A DNA stretch of 64,000 bases. Origin: Protopterus annectens (Eukaryota; Chordata; Ceratodontiformes; Protopteridae). The DNA lies in contig NC_056737.1 in the NCBI RefSeq assembly GCF_019279795.1, positions 39,612,515-39,676,514 of the forward strand, written 5' to 3'. Made by a program: the position numbers and the translations under genes. Positions 52,482 through 64,000 of the stretch are shown here, piece by piece (within the stretch, counting starts at the first letter, position 1; each line of letters starts with the position of its first letter). A model generated the notes under the pieces. It searched no databases. It was given only the letters and a program-made list of their open reading frames with translations, and was not told where the DNA came from.

Positions 52482-53624
52482 AAAGAAGTCAAATTATGAA
52501 TGCCAGTCAATTTTTACTCTGTGCCCACCACTCCTGTGGAGGTTGCCCTGGGCCATCTGAGAAGCATAACACCAGTGTTAATAATGTATACATTACATTT
52601 CTCTCCAATCCTATATGGAGTTGTGAAAGTAAATGGTAAGAACCTAATTGTGCTAAAAGAATAAACTGTTTCACAAATTTAAATGCCTATGCTAAAAGTG
52701 AAGTATAAGAAGTGCATACAGATCAAACTTCATTTTTCTACTGGCTGCATAAATACATTTTTAAAAGTTTACAAAGTCTAAAATGTCCTTGAATAATACA
52801 GGCATACTTTAGCAAAATAAGTTTATCTGAAGAGAAATCACCTTCCAAGAAACACCAATCTTCTTTTTTGTCAGAATATACACATCTCCTCACCTTCAAG
52901 TTTCCTAGCTACATGGTTACCTTTTATACTGTAGATTCAGCCCTCTGAGCACTGTGAAGATGCAGATGATGTGCAAACTTGTTTGAATTTTGGAGTACCA
53001 AAAATTTGACTTAGTGTAGCCTGTACACCATTGTTAGGTACTAATGGCTTGCAAGTGTTAATTAGTGTGATTGAAGGGGAAACAGCAATTCAGACATCCT
53101 TCCCTGCAGTGGGTGTGTCAGTGAGGATACACTTACAAAGTGTGTAACTAACTTCAGCAAGCTAAATAATGCAAAACACCACACGTGTATATTTTTGGCC
53201 ATAATAACACAAGTCTCCTGGCTTTGATGAAAACTGTTGTTCACTGTTATGTATTTTTATTACACCTTGAAAGCAACATGATAGAAACATGACTACAGAC
53301 TGCATGTCTGACAATAAAGCAGAGATAAGGGAAGAATGAACAGATTGCAAAAAGAAAACCTGCATTTTTGCAAACAGTCATAAATACTTGTGTAATCACT
53401 TTTCCATTAAATGTGTTAGCTACACATGTACAAACCAACTGAGAATATCCATCTGTATGAACTTAATGCATATGAAAAGTGAATCGCTTATATGCACTTG
53501 ATTTGATTGGTGTTGCAAAGATATGTGTGTGGAAAAGAGGGAGAACCCATTCCATATGTGTTTTGTAAGTGCAATTGTCTGATGGTTCAAATCCAAAGCT
53601 GTCTGATTGTTTAATCTTTGTTTC

Positions 53625-53666
<42 letters not shown>

Positions 53667-53980
53667 GCTTTACCATTTGTGCAGCATGTGACTTAGTGCA
53701 AACATTGTTAACTGGAAATAAAAAATTGAAAATGCAATGTCAGTTGTCTTATGAAGCATAAACCTGCTCAGTGACATTGCGTGACAGTTTTGGAACATGG
53801 ATGGTAATGACTGCAGAAATTCCACTTTTTCCCCTGACTGTCTCTGTGGTACAAGATGTAAATACAGTGAGCTACAGTAGAGAAAACATAGGTAAAATGA
53901 GGATGAACTCCTACAGTAGTTATTTTTATTGAGAAAGGGTCATAATGAGTATTTACACAAGGAATATATGCTAGCTATTG
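52482..53980. other. Intronic sequence without recognised genes
   Basis: A-T rich. Minus-strand open frames of 60-70 codons at 53062-53626 have no recognised motif. A 37-nt poly-T run lies at about 53629-53665. Confidence 0.45.
53629..53665 (+). repeat. Poly-T tract
   Basis: About 37 consecutive T. It could be the A-tail of a minus-strand retroelement, but no body was recognised next to it. Confidence 0.9.
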
Positions 53981-53994
53981 CCTTTTCCATGACT

Positions 53995-54650
53995 CCACTG
54001 CAGTTTCATACAGACCCTCCACCATAATCTTCTCACCATGCACTGATGTTGTCATCCCGTGTAAAGTGCAGTCTGGCACTGTTAATGTCAGACTGCTGCC
54101 ATGGCGTTAGTGTTAAGTACTGTGTTCTGTAGCTTCTGTAACTAGTTATATAGGGGATCAAATTTCACAACAGTCAACGTCTGTGTGTTTAGTCAAATGT
54201 GCTTGACTTTAAGTCGTGGTGCCTTCATTCAGATATAATTCAGAATTTCATACAGACCTTCCAACATCATTATCTCACCATACATTGCTGTCATCCTCTA
54301 TAAAGTGCTCTGTGACTCGAGTAAAGTGTGTTCTGATGCTGGCATTAAGTACTGTGTTCTCTAGCTTGTATTACTAGATAGATAAGGGTTGTAATCATCC
54401 AGCTGTCTCCTTGAATGTGTATGTGCGTGTGTGTTTATTCAACTATCAGACTGGAGACAGTTTTACACTGAGATGCAAGTCCAAAACTATGTTACACAGT
54501 CCTCTCAACATCATCTTATAAAGTCAACTCTGACAGTATTAAACTCAGACGTCTGTGTTCGCGTGAGAGTTAAGAACGGTCTTTTCTAGCTTGTGTAACT
54601 AGTTAGATAGGTGATCAAGTCTCACAATAGTCAACTTGTGTGTGAGTTAT
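53995..54650 (+). repeat. Three tandem diverged repeats of about 243 bp
   Basis: Units start near 54004, 54249 and 54490. Shared landmarks are TTCATACAGACC-TCCA-CAT, ATCTCACCATACA, TGTCATCC-TATAAAGTG, TGTTCT-TAGCTTGTGTAACTA and TCACAA-AGTCAAC. A fourth, separate copy lies at about 61725-61960. The units carry no open frame. Confidence 0.75.
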
Positions 54651-54689
54651 CAGAAGAGGTTGACTCCAGGTCCTGCTGCCCTCACTCAT

Positions 54690-57591
54690 AGGTTCATAGG
54701 TGTTTACTAGACTGATGACCATAAGTGACTTTTTAAGCTTAACAATGCATCCCAAATCTGTGACAAGTTCTGATACTTTTGATAAGTGTAAGCAGGGGCC
54801 TGGGAGATGAAGCATTTACAGGCTGCCTGTGTCCATTGGAGACATAGATGCCATGCCAGGATGAATTTGCTGTTCCTCATCCAATTGTCCAGATTACACT
54901 TGAATTGGGTTAGGGAGGAACTCTGCTTCACATGGGTGTGAAGTCTTTTCCATAGAGGGGGTAGTGTGTGGAATATATACCTAAATCTCCGGGAAGTCCT
55001 GTTCATGTCACATGCAAGGCTCAAGTCTTTAGAATGGGTAGTTCTAGTGCTGTTTGATTTGCAGATATGCAGGAGGTCCATCAGAGTGGGATCTGACAAT
55101 GCCAAGCATAGATCTCCCATTAATAGCCTGTAGGAGATAGAATACAGGGTAAGCCTTGAGGCACTCTATGTACGATATGTTATTTGTGCCCTGTATTCTT
55201 TTAGTGAGGAACACTTGTGGACGTTCCAGTTGTTGAATATGCCTGGTTAGGTATATACCAAAGGGGACATTGAACTAACTCAATGATAGGTCTGATGAAT
55301 GCCGAATACAGTGGAACAGTGATGTCCTTGGACCTAGATGTCCTACCTTTGTTTATAAATTGTACAGAATAGGATGATTTGCTTATGACTGTAGAAATGT
55401 GATGGTCAAAGGCTAGATTACTGTTTGTGTGTCTCTAATCCCCTTGGTTAAATCTTAGGGATGCGTTATAAATATGATAGTTACCAGAGGTGAATGACTT
55501 CCCAAAGGATGCTGTTATGCATTTCTTGGCATGTAGTTTTAGCCCATGGCTCTGACACTAGTTGCTTGTCTGTGTCAGCCCCTTCTTGAACAACAGTTGT
55601 GTTGGGGATTCAATAACAACTCCTAATTTGCAATCATCTGCAAATTTAGTCCGCCAGAGGCCAGTGACATTGGCCTTGACTTTAGAGAAGTAAATGCCAA
55701 AAAGGGACAGTCCCAGGAACTATCCCTGAAGGACTCCGCTTGTGACTGGACTCTTTGTAGAGATGTACTCCCCAGTTCGGACTTCTTGAGTCCTGTCTGT
55801 GAACTACCTGGCTATCCACCATGTGACATAAGGTTTTGTACCTAACCTGTTGAGTTTGTCAACAATGCCTGAGCAGAGTATTGTCATATTCCTTGACCAG
55901 GTCATGGTAGGCAGTGTGATCCATTGTGCCACCACTCATTGCTTTAGTGACCTTCTCAAAGAAGTGCACCAGGATGAGTAGGCCTGGCCTAAACATGATG
56001 AAACCAAATTGGGTTGGGTCCAATGTCTGGAGGTTTCCTGTGTCAATTGATCATTTTCATAATAATTCTTTCCATCATATGTTTGCATGTGAGACTAGTG
56101 AGACTTATGGGGTTGTAGTTTCCAGGGTCTGTAGATGGCCCACCTTTGTGCAGAGGGATGACTGTTGCTGTTCTCCAGTCATGTTGCATGAAGCCTTTTT
56201 TGAGGCAACAGTTAAATATCAATTCCAGAGGGCCATATAGGTCATGTTTCGTTCTATTTAAAGGCATCCTAGGATATTGTCTGTGCCCATTGATGCAGTG
56301 TTTTTGGTCTTAGAGCATTGAGAACATGTTCACTAGTGATACCGGGGGGGGGGGGGTTGTATTTGATGGTATTTTCTGAGGGAAGATTGAGGGGAAGAGA
56401 GGAATAAAGTTGCAGCTGAATTTGTCGACTTGTAGGTTTGCTACATCTTCTGGCTCAGTGTAGGTGGCTCCATTAACAATGAGCTCTACACACAATTGTG
56501 TATTGCCTTTGAGGTTGCAGACCGACCTAAGGAATGCCTTATGGCTGTCCTTGGCCTGGGAGGCCAAATTTACCTCTAATTTGAATTTTTAGTCTTTATT
56601 TGTCCTCTAAGTTATTTGCTTAGTTTGATGAGTGCCCTTTTATCTTGTTGGGTGCTGCACCTCCTAATTTTTGCCATGATTTTCTTCCTTCTGTTATATA
56701 GCCTAATGATGTGATTTCACCAGGGTAGCTTATTTTTTCAGTTAGTTCTGTACTTCTTTCTGCTGGGTACAGCTGCCTCAATGCAGCTGTTAACATGGTT
56801 GTGTAGAGTTTCTTTGAACTGTTCCTTGTAGGCAGCAGGGGTTTATGGTGGACTGAAAGTTTGCCAGGGTATCACCTAATAGTAGAAAGTTAGCCTTAGA
56901 GTAGTTTCTGAATATTCCAGGGATAGATGAAGTTCCAGGTTTTATTTTTACTTCGGAGGAGACCATTTTGTGATTTGACCATATTAGAAAGACAATACAC
57001 TAGGGAGTGTGCATCACTGTCTTGTATTAGTGAGGACCAGATCCACTATGGGTGCACCCCTGGTTGGTGCACTGACAATCTGGTCCAGGGAGTTTGGGTT
57101 TACAAAATCTAGGAATCTTTATGCCTGTACATTTAGTGTCTTATATGATTCCCAGTTAATAGCGGGGTAATTAAAGTTGCCCATGAATATGGTATTGGGT
57201 TGGATGGTGAGCATTTCCAGTAAGTTTAAATACATGGTATGGGTTTCCTGGGTCATAGAGGGAGAGCTATGGCTTTCAAGGAAGTGGTATTGGATTTTGC
57301 CTGTGGTGTTTTGAATGTGAAGAAGCTCAAGTACATTGTCCTGTTTGACCAGCCTTGAGTTACATTTACTTTTTATGTAAATCGAGACACCTCCACCTTT
57401 AGTTCCTGTCTGTGTAGTAGTTGGTCTAAATGTGTGGAAGGCATTATAATAATACCTTGCAATGTCAGTGTGCTCTCCATGGCTGTAAACCATCTCTCAC
57501 TGACTGCACAGACATCAGCATTGTCTAGGGTGAAGAGAGCTTCTCGGGAGTGAAGTTTTTTGTTTAGATGCCTAACAATGATCAGTAACAT
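54690..57591 (-). pseudogene. CR1 LINE ORF2 (older copy)
   Basis: 57591-57373 gives the endonuclease start (LDNADVCAVSERWFTAMEST). 57493-57119 gives GTKGGGVSIYIKSKCNSR and MGNFNYPAINWES. 56567-56310 gives the linker (SHKAFLRSVCNLKGNTQLCV). 56267-56043 gives TATVIPLHKGGPSTDPGNYN. Around 55640 come remnants of DDCKLG, and 55120-54707 gives the C-terminal segment (RRFRYIFHTLPPLWKRLHTH). Its structure is that of 37740-40434 with more stops. ORF1 of probably the same copy is at 58253-58991. Confidence 0.85.
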
Positions 57592-57765
57592 TAGATTTTT
57601 TTTGTTTAATTTGCTATGTCATAAGTGCTATCAGTTTGACATTGCATAAAAAAGGGTTGGATGGGAGAGGACAGTGCTTTAGCTAATATGCAAAAGCCTA
57701 GAGGGAACAGGTGCAGACCATTCCTGGCAAGTCCAGCATAGTCTGTTGACCATGTCCTTCCATTA

Positions 57766-58225
57766 TTTATTATTTATTTATTTGACATTTGTTAATTGGG
57801 GTAGTCTGGCGGGCAGATGCCCTTTTTCAGCAGAGACCCCAGGAGAAAAGCTCCAGAAAAAAAGTGTTACAATTACAGTAAATATTTAGGCATATTAACA
57901 TAGGAGGCATAAAGATCTGTCTTATACATAATACAAAATGTTATCACATTGCATTGAAGAAAAGCTATATCACACAAAATCAGGTTAAAGTCACGGTAGT
58001 GTTAAAACAAGAGACATTTGTACTAAAGGAGTGAACCAAGGTAGTAGATACAATGTATTAAATGGAGTCTTATTAGTGATATAAGTAAAGTCAGACAAGT
58101 AAAATAAAATACTTCAGACAAATAAAATAAAATACAAGTAGCACAAATATATGATGAGAAGAAACAATTGACAGAGGAGAAGAGAGGCAGAGGGGGTAGC
58201 GTTCAAGTAGGATCTTTACATGGGC
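57766..58225 (-). mobile_element. LINE family A 3' end (minus) inserted between CR1 ORF1 and ORF2
   Basis: On the minus strand the TCTCCTGGGGTCTCTGCTGAAA block, the CCCGCCAGACTACCCCAATT stretch and an AACAAATGTCAAATAAATAA tail end at about 57766. No coding sequence is kept. The 5' boundary is approximate. Its position inside a CR1 copy makes it the younger insertion. Confidence 0.7.
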
Positions 58226-58252
58226 AGGTCCAGGAGTTTAGCAAATATTCCT

Positions 58253-58991
58253 TTATTGCACCACCTTAGAATGACACCAGAAACTAAGCCAATTATTAAA
58301 ATCAGTCATCTTTTGCTCATACTGTGGCATCATCCTTGGAGAAGGTAAAATGCTGCTGAAAGCTAAGCACCTGCCAGCCTGGGAGGCGCATTCTGAGAGC
58401 TCTGTGAGGTTACTCTTCACATAATCTAGGGAAATACGTTTCTGGTCATTTACACCCACACGGACTATGACTGAATCATACTGGTACTTGTGGTCCAGTG
58501 ACGTGAGTGCGTGCATAATGTGGCAGATCCTGGCCCCCTGATAAGAAAGTGACCGTGACTTTCTCCTTACTCAGCCTGGTGAGAGGGACATCAGTGTGTC
58601 TCACAATGGAGTCTCCAATGAATAGAATGTTGGACTTTGTGGTGGCTTACCTTATAGGCTTAGAAGTAGAGGCACCATCAGATAAGGCTGTGTGTGTTGA
58701 TGTGAGTGTAGTTTTGAAAGAGTGCATTCAGGGCTGCTGAAGGTATTTGTTATGTGTACTTCATCTAGGAGGTCTTTAGGGTTTTGGAAGGTTTCATTTA
58801 AGTACCTCAGCATATGTGGGTCTATGTGCCTGCTTCGAATTGTGTGTGATGGGTGCAGCATGTCTACTATCAACTTTATTAACATTAGGAGTACTTATAT
58901 GTGAGAGCTTTGCCTCCAGTGACTTTGTATAAATACAACTGTCACATACCATATCAATTTGTTTGAGAATTAGCTGGTTGTTAGTAAACAT
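58253..58991 (-). pseudogene. CR1 ORF1 with SGNH-type esterase domain
   Basis: Minus strand. 58991-58794 gives a segment with CDSCIYTKSLEAKLS. The frame near 58640-58500 gives SNILFIGDSIVRHTDVPLTR, the block I GDS motif with its nucleophile Ser, and PLTRLSKEKVTV. 58516-58253 gives YDSVIVRVGVNDQKRISLDY (block III G-ND), SECASQAGRCLAFSSILPSP and FNNWLSFWCHSK. CR1-clade ORF1 proteins carry such an esterase after a zinc-knuckle region. The frame shift near 58540 and a truncated end, where the D-H block should be, make it a pseudogene. This assigns the family to the CR1 clade. Confidence 0.8.
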
Positions 58992-60335
58992 GAGGCAAAT
59001 TCTACCCTCAGGATGCTCATATCAACCAAGCAGGTAACAGAAGTAATGGGAAAGTTCATATTCATGGCAGTAGACCCTTTTTATGGATTAGACAGTTGGT
59101 ATGAGAAGAGAAAATAATTTCAGAGTATTTGGTTTGCATATCTGGGGGCGGTACTTGTCACCGCAAACTAGTTATCCTGTGTATAACTGGGTATTGGTGA
59201 CATTTCTATGGTGCATTTGCAGGAAGAATTTCAACTCAAGGTGTCTGTGTCTATACAGGGCACTGCCAAACAATTGATTGGAAACTAATAAGTAGATCCA
59301 AATGATTTATGGTTAAGTTAAACAGCAGCACATCAAGCAGACTATTAAGAAAGAAAGGATTGTCTTGTCAAGAATGATGAAAAGACAGGAGTCACCTGAT
59401 TGGCTACTGCCTGACTACTACTAGTGCTGGTCACACTACAGCTTCACTCTGCTGCGATGCAATGCTCCTTTGATTTCCCTCTCATCAGAAGCAAAACAGT
59501 AGCTCCAATCTCAATATGTATGGGCCACAGGCTGTTTGGAGATCCACAGTCTTGTCCTAGATGGTGCAAAAGTCTGTAGGCTTGTTGTAGTCTTTTCCTG
59601 GTAGATGCCTTGAATATCTCCCAGACTAATCAGAAAGGTCAAACAGACTGACTCACTGCCCAACCAGAAACAGTCAGGAATCAACTCTGTCTGCTCCTTC
59701 TGTCACCAGGAGCAAAATATAAGCACAGATTCCAAGCTGGCACCTATGAAACAATTATTAGACATTCTGGTGATCAGCAGTCTCCAGGAAATAATGTTCA
59801 TGTGCTCCTTCCCTCACCAGGAGCAAAACAGAAGCACTACTCCCAAGATGACTACTGAGAGGCAGAATGTGGGCTCTGCAATAATTGGTGGTCTTGGATG
59901 TTGCAAGTTTTAAAGGTAAGTTGGAAAAATGGGTTAATATCCTAAGAGCTGCAGTGTGCACTAAGCGGTTAGCTATGCAAGAGGAGATAACTTAAGCTTT
60001 AGCTGTTTAACCGGAAAACCAGTAATTTTAAAATGGCAAGATAGATTGGAAGGGGGTGCACTTTTTATTGTGGTTGTATGGAGTACAGTGGGTTGGCCAT
60101 TACATTTAAATATTTGAAAGGGAGTGATTTCACAAATGATAATTTTGTGCTTACTAACAATAGCCAATGAGAGAGGAGAGGGAAGGAGATATGTGATCAA
60201 ATTAACATAAGGGGCAGGCAACTAAAAATACAGTTGAGTTTAAGAACGCAATAGCACTAGGATGGGAGGGTGAGGAGAAACTTAATTTCTGTGTGACTCA
60301 CAAGGGAGACAGCTGTGGTCTCTCTCTTAGCGTGG
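58992..60335. other. Intronic sequence with recurring short repeats
   Basis: A motif like CTCCTT---TCACCAGGAGCAAAACAG recurs near 59469, 59693 and 59804 in degenerate form. No gene recognised. 60270-60335 is the left part of a unit repeated at about 61455-61515. Confidence 0.45.
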
Positions 60336-60897
60336 CTGAATAATAATATTGTTCACATTTTCTCCTAATTACTACCTGACTAATCCCGTAGTTACTATCC
60401 TATTAAGCTACTTTTCATCTCTTACTTTCTTTCTCCCATAATCATTGTAATCTTTTCTTCTGTTATACACTAACACAGATTTACCATTATACTGTCTAAT
60501 AATAAGATGTTTCTTTCAACTGTTACTACTTAATAAAATGCTATCTTTTAACACATTCTTTGACTACATTTCATTCAAATGATCTACCATTAATTTTATA
60601 GAAAATTGACAGATACCTCATGCAATATTAACAAATCTCCCTACTTTTGTATGGCTGTTATACTATGTACTAAGTGTGATTTCTATTTCTTCGAATGTTC
60701 AACTTTTGTTAGTATTTACCCTATGACTGCAATCCTCTATGTTTTCTATATTGTACTATTATTGTGATTTCAAATATCTATATTATGTACATGCTATAGT
60801 TTGAATGTAACTTGGGGCTTTTCTTCTCGGGCCTCCACTGAAAATGGGTTAATCACCTTGTCGGACTATCCAAGTAAACAAGTATAAAATAAATAAA
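60336..60897 (+). mobile_element. LINE family A 3' end (plus)
   Basis: Ends with CTCGGGCCTCCACTGAAAAT, CGGACTATCC and GTATAAAATAAATAAA, the same tail as at 27130-27228. The flanks (TCTCTCTTAGC and ATGCAATTAAAAGC) are adjacent in the second unit of the surrounding repeat (61500-61525), which shows where it inserted. Only the non-coding 3' part remains. Confidence 0.72.
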
Positions 60898-61700
60898 CTA
60901 TGCAATTAAAAGCAGAATACAAGTAAAGCACAATGTAAAGAAAATAAATCACAATATACAAAATAGAAGAGGCAATGAAGCAATACAAAATACTGTAAAC
61001 TCTAAGTTAACCAGAACGCAAGCAACCAGAAAAAAAATTCAAAGAAATATAGTACAATTTGCATGTGTTGCACTTTCTGCCCCCCCCCCCCCAGCAGAAG
61101 CATGCCTTATGTTTTAGAGTTTTAAAAAGGAAGATGGGAATAAATTCCCTCTCTCCCCAACCTAAGAAGAAGTCACATCAAACAAATAGTATAGGGTACA
61201 GTATTAGTCAGGCCTATTTTAATAGTAACTCTCAAGCAACCAGAAACTACAGTTATACGGTGTCTACCAATCCCCATGGGTGCCGGTTTACTGAGAATTT
61301 ACTGTACAAGAAAACAAAAACTAACCTTTCCCTCACAGCAAGCTGTGGCAGAGCCTGGGTGAGCTTTTCCAGTAAAGTTTTTAAATGTTTTATTTTATAT
61401 AGAAGTTTAGCTTCTAGCTGCACCCTCAGTTCACAGGTAATTAACCTTAACTGACCTGTTGTAATTTCTATGTGACTCATAAGAAACACAACTGTGGCCT
61501 CTTTCCTAGTTTAAATATGCAATTAAAAGCAAAATAGAAGTAAAACACAGTGTACAGAAAATAAATCAATATACAAAATATAAGAAGGCAGGAAGCAGTA
61601 CATAATACAAGAAATCAAAAACAAACTAACTTTTCCCTCACAGAAAATTGTTAGTCTGAGTGAGCTTTTCCAGTAAAGCCAAGTATAATTCAGAAAAGAG
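60898..61700. repeat. Partial direct repeat pair
   Basis: ATGCAATTAAAAGCAGAATA with what follows at 60899-61010, and CTAACCTTTCCCTCACAGCA...GTGAGCTTTTCCAGTAAAG at 61320-61378, recur as one block at 61517-61677. A TTCTATGTGACTCATAAGAA / AACTGTGGCCTCT pair is at 60285-60335 and 61463-61505. This indicates an imperfect duplication of a unit of roughly 600 bp. There is no coding content; the open frame at 61059-61454 is not recognised. Confidence 0.55.
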
Positions 61701-61724
61701 TTTTATACTGGTACATGACTTCAC

Positions 61725-61960
61725 AGCACTGTTATACAGACCTCCCAACATAATCATCTCACCATACAATGATGATGTCATCCTCTGTAAAGTGCAGTCT
61801 GACTTGATTAAAGTCAGACTTGTGCTATGGCGCTAGGATTATGTACTCTGTTCTCTAGCCTATGTAACTAGATAAGTCGGCGTTCTAATCTCATAGCAGT
61901 TAATGTGTCTGTGTGTGTTTTCATTCAGCTATCAGTCTGGACTCAGGTTTTAAGTTCCAG
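61725..61960 (+). repeat. Dispersed fourth copy of the 243-bp repeat
   Basis: TTATACAGACCTCCCAACAT, ATCATCTCACCATACAATGA, TGTCATCCTCTGTAAAGTG and TATGTAACTAGATAAG match the units at 53995-54650. Confidence 0.75.
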
Positions 61961-62480
61961 ATATTGGATTGCATAGACATGGGTAATCTTGAAGGTGTTA
62001 TCCAGAATTTACTAGAAAACGCGAACTTGTATGGCAATTAAAGCTGAACTCTTTCAGAAAGCCTGGATTAAATAACTACTGTTCACTTAAACATGTACTG
62101 GAACTTAGAAAATTACCACATTGTTTACAGGGCTAATTTTATTGTATTTTCCACTATCCTTATTTAAGTATTGATTTTAATGTTGTTTTATATGGAGTAT
62201 TCACTACCTTTATAATGACACTATTTTTTTTTACTGTCCCACACTGGCCAGGACTAAGTTGATGTACTTTTCCTGGTTTAACTTTCTCATTACATAAGGC
62301 TGTATTCTTATTTTAGTTTGGTTTGGTTTACTGTTTTTAATAAGCATATTGGTTAGTTAATACGATTTTTTGTAGATATTATATTTTAGGGTTCTTGTAC
62401 ACAGACCTGAAGAAGTCTAGGGGGATGAAAGAGATTTTTAACAATAATTTATGGAAATAGATTATGTTTTGGACAATGTA
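61961..62480. other. Unassigned A-T rich intronic sequence
   Basis: No open frame or repeat recognised. Confidence 0.5.
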
Positions 62481-62492
62481 TTTTTTCTGGAT

Positions 62493-62698
62493 TAACTAAG
62501 TAACCAACAAGAAATCAACATGGGCTGAAACAAATTCCACTGGAGCATAAAGACAAAATTTGTTAGTTTAAGTGCTTTCGTCAGTGTGTATCTCAGACTT
62601 TTTCAGAAGTCTGTGATGCACACTGATAAAAGCGCTTAAACTAATACATTTTGTCTTTATCTATGCTCCAGTAGAATTTGTTCCAGCCCATGTTGATT
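62493..62698. mobile_element. Short palindromic element, Penelope-terminus-like, with target duplication
   Basis: Two arms of about 95 bp (AAATCAACATGGGCTGAAAC... to AGTCTGAGATAC on one strand) are near-perfect inverted copies around a few central bases at about 62598. Each arm reads toward the outside as CTGA----GTC...GAC-GAAAGC-CTTAAACTAA, reminiscent of the hammerhead-like Penelope tails. The 12-mer TTTTTTCTGGAT flanks it at 62481-62492 and 62699-62710. No coding sequence. Confidence 0.6.
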
Positions 62699-62710
62699 TT
62701 TTTTCTGGAT

Positions 62711-64000
62711 GCCAAAATATAATTTTTTTGATTGCCAAATGGTCTAATGTTTAAATATTTCCAACCGTGTTATTATAATGTCTTTGATAAATTCACAGAC
62801 TGTTTAATAATAATTTGTTTAATAATTTGGCTGGAAACAGATTGTCTACCCTGCTTGGATTACTTCTGAATACATAATAGAGTTAATAATTCTGTATAAT
62901 TTTAATAATATTTCAAAATACGTTTTTATTTTTCGATCTGAACATAGTTTGCTGCTACTTCAACCATTTTCTGATTTTTTTCCTGCTTTTTAATATATAG
63001 TGATTAACTAGACATACTGGAATTAAAAAACTTCCATGCAGAGAATTTCTTTCACCGTTTCGTTTTTTTCTTTTTTCCTTTTTTTTTTAGTAAAATCAAA
63101 CACATGCTCCTTCTAGCTTTCACCACATATATACAGTGGTTTTGTTTTAAATGCTGTAATAATGGCTAGGATTCTGTGTGCTATTGACTGTTACTTAGTA
63201 ATGCCTTATGGTGTTCTAAAGATTGCTGATATCAGTGTTGTCATTCACATGCTGTGTAGAGGAGTGGATATACTATAGCCCTACAACAATGTATACCAGT
63301 GTGTGGTTTGAGCTACTGTATTTATGACCGCTGCTGCTATTTGGTAACATGTTCCTTCCATAATAGCTGTATTAATATGTCTCTTGAAGACTGTTGACAT
63401 GGGATGATGCTGTGTATATTGTTGCCTAAATAAGACATGTGTTCTTGCAGAAGGGTATATCCACATTTTACACAGTTCTTATTCAACCATCACGCTAACA
63501 TCTGCAGTATGCCATACTGGATGCCTGTGCCATACTGCAGAAGGGTATAGCCACATTCTACACAGTTCTTCAGCCATCACACTGAGACCTGCAGTATGGC
63601 ACAGGCATGCATGTGTATACCTAGCATCTGGAAATGTTATCTGACATACAGCAATATTAATTCATACTGATTACATGGGTACATACGTCCGGGTTCATTC
63701 ACATATTTGTAGTCCTGTTATTTACACAAACATATGACATGTTCAGATTCACTTGCAACCTTGGGGAATTCATTGCTTGCATGATTGTGTTGCTGCTCAC
63801 ATGATTTATTCACGTGTTCCATAGAAGCATTTTGAGACCATCAGCATTTCTGTCATTAACTGTTCTGCTTGAACCTTATCCATAACAGTTGTAATGTGTC
63901 TATATGTAGTATCAGGGCCATCACCCACACATTCCACTAATAAACATACAGGCTTATGATGTGCAACTGATGTAATAGCATGAATTAGATTGAGTTGTAC
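62711..64000. other. Intronic sequence, no gene seen, with a local tandem duplication
   Basis: 63447-63536 and 63537-63620 are diverged 90-bp direct repeats (GCAGAAGGGTATA-CCACATT, TACACAGTTCTT, CATCAC-CT, CTGCAGTATG). Between them ATGCCTGTGCCATACTGCAG and CTGCAGTATGGCACAGGCAT form an inverted pair. Nothing else recognised. Confidence 0.5.

Noticed and set aside
1..64000. CRISPR arrays, operons or prokaryotic genes
   Set aside because: No regularly spaced identical repeats; introns, SINEs and LINEs show a vertebrate genome.

Overview
The window looks like vertebrate genomic DNA from a lineage with very large, transposon-filled introns; a lungfish or an amphibian are the best guesses, but the species is inference. 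There are no operons, no CRISPR array and no prokaryotic features. The host signal is a pair of short exons on the + strand (15970-16091 and 21424-21473), both with good splice sites. Together they encode 40 + 16 codons closely matching the HisRS-like domain of EIF2AK4 (GCN2), so most or all of the window is probably intron of that gene. Neither the preceding nor the following exon was found.

The rest is layered mobile elements whose nesting can be read from boundaries. Four DIRS-type tyrosine-recombinase retrotransposons lie on the + strand: copy 1 (1-3869, cut by the window edge), copy 2 (7076-13206), copy 3 (22343-31186) and copy 4 (42751-48358). Copies 1 and 4 are one family, copies 2 and 3 another. 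Each has gag, RT-RNase H-methylase-like and tyrosine recombinase regions, inverted terminal repeats and an internal complementary region that joins the two termini. All are inactivated by frameshifts or catalytic substitutions. Copy 2 sits in a minus-strand CR1 LINE, copy 3 in a Penelope-like element and copy 4 in a Harbinger transposase gene.

The region 22138-34031 is one composite insertion flanked by a 15-bp target duplication. It is a head-to-head pair of Penelope-like elements. The left member was entered by DIRS copy 3, which was itself entered by a 5'-truncated APE-type LINE (24232-27228); the left member also took a second LINE tail (31339-32129). The right member took a tRNA-derived SINE with a 16-bp target duplication. 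A second inverted Penelope pair lies at 35385-37512 and holds a non-autonomous element with long inverted repeats and a telomere-like minisatellite.

Further right are a minus CR1 LINE (37740-40434), an L1/Tx1-like scrap, a two-gene Harbinger (about 42118-51840: transposase on +, Myb-like protein on - with a spliced intron), another CR1 with an SGNH-esterase ORF1 (54690-58991), LINE tails, tandem repeats and a 206-bp near-perfect palindrome. Smaller items include an 8-bp-TSD hAT-like element (4032-5368) and three SINE copies.

The most interesting signal is at the DIRS gag/pol junction. Gag ends at CCC-TGA and pol is open in the +1 frame. A 10-bp stem starts exactly 7 nt after the stop in two copies, with wobble pairs at different positions. 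This suggests recoding by +1 frameshifting or coupled reinitiation.
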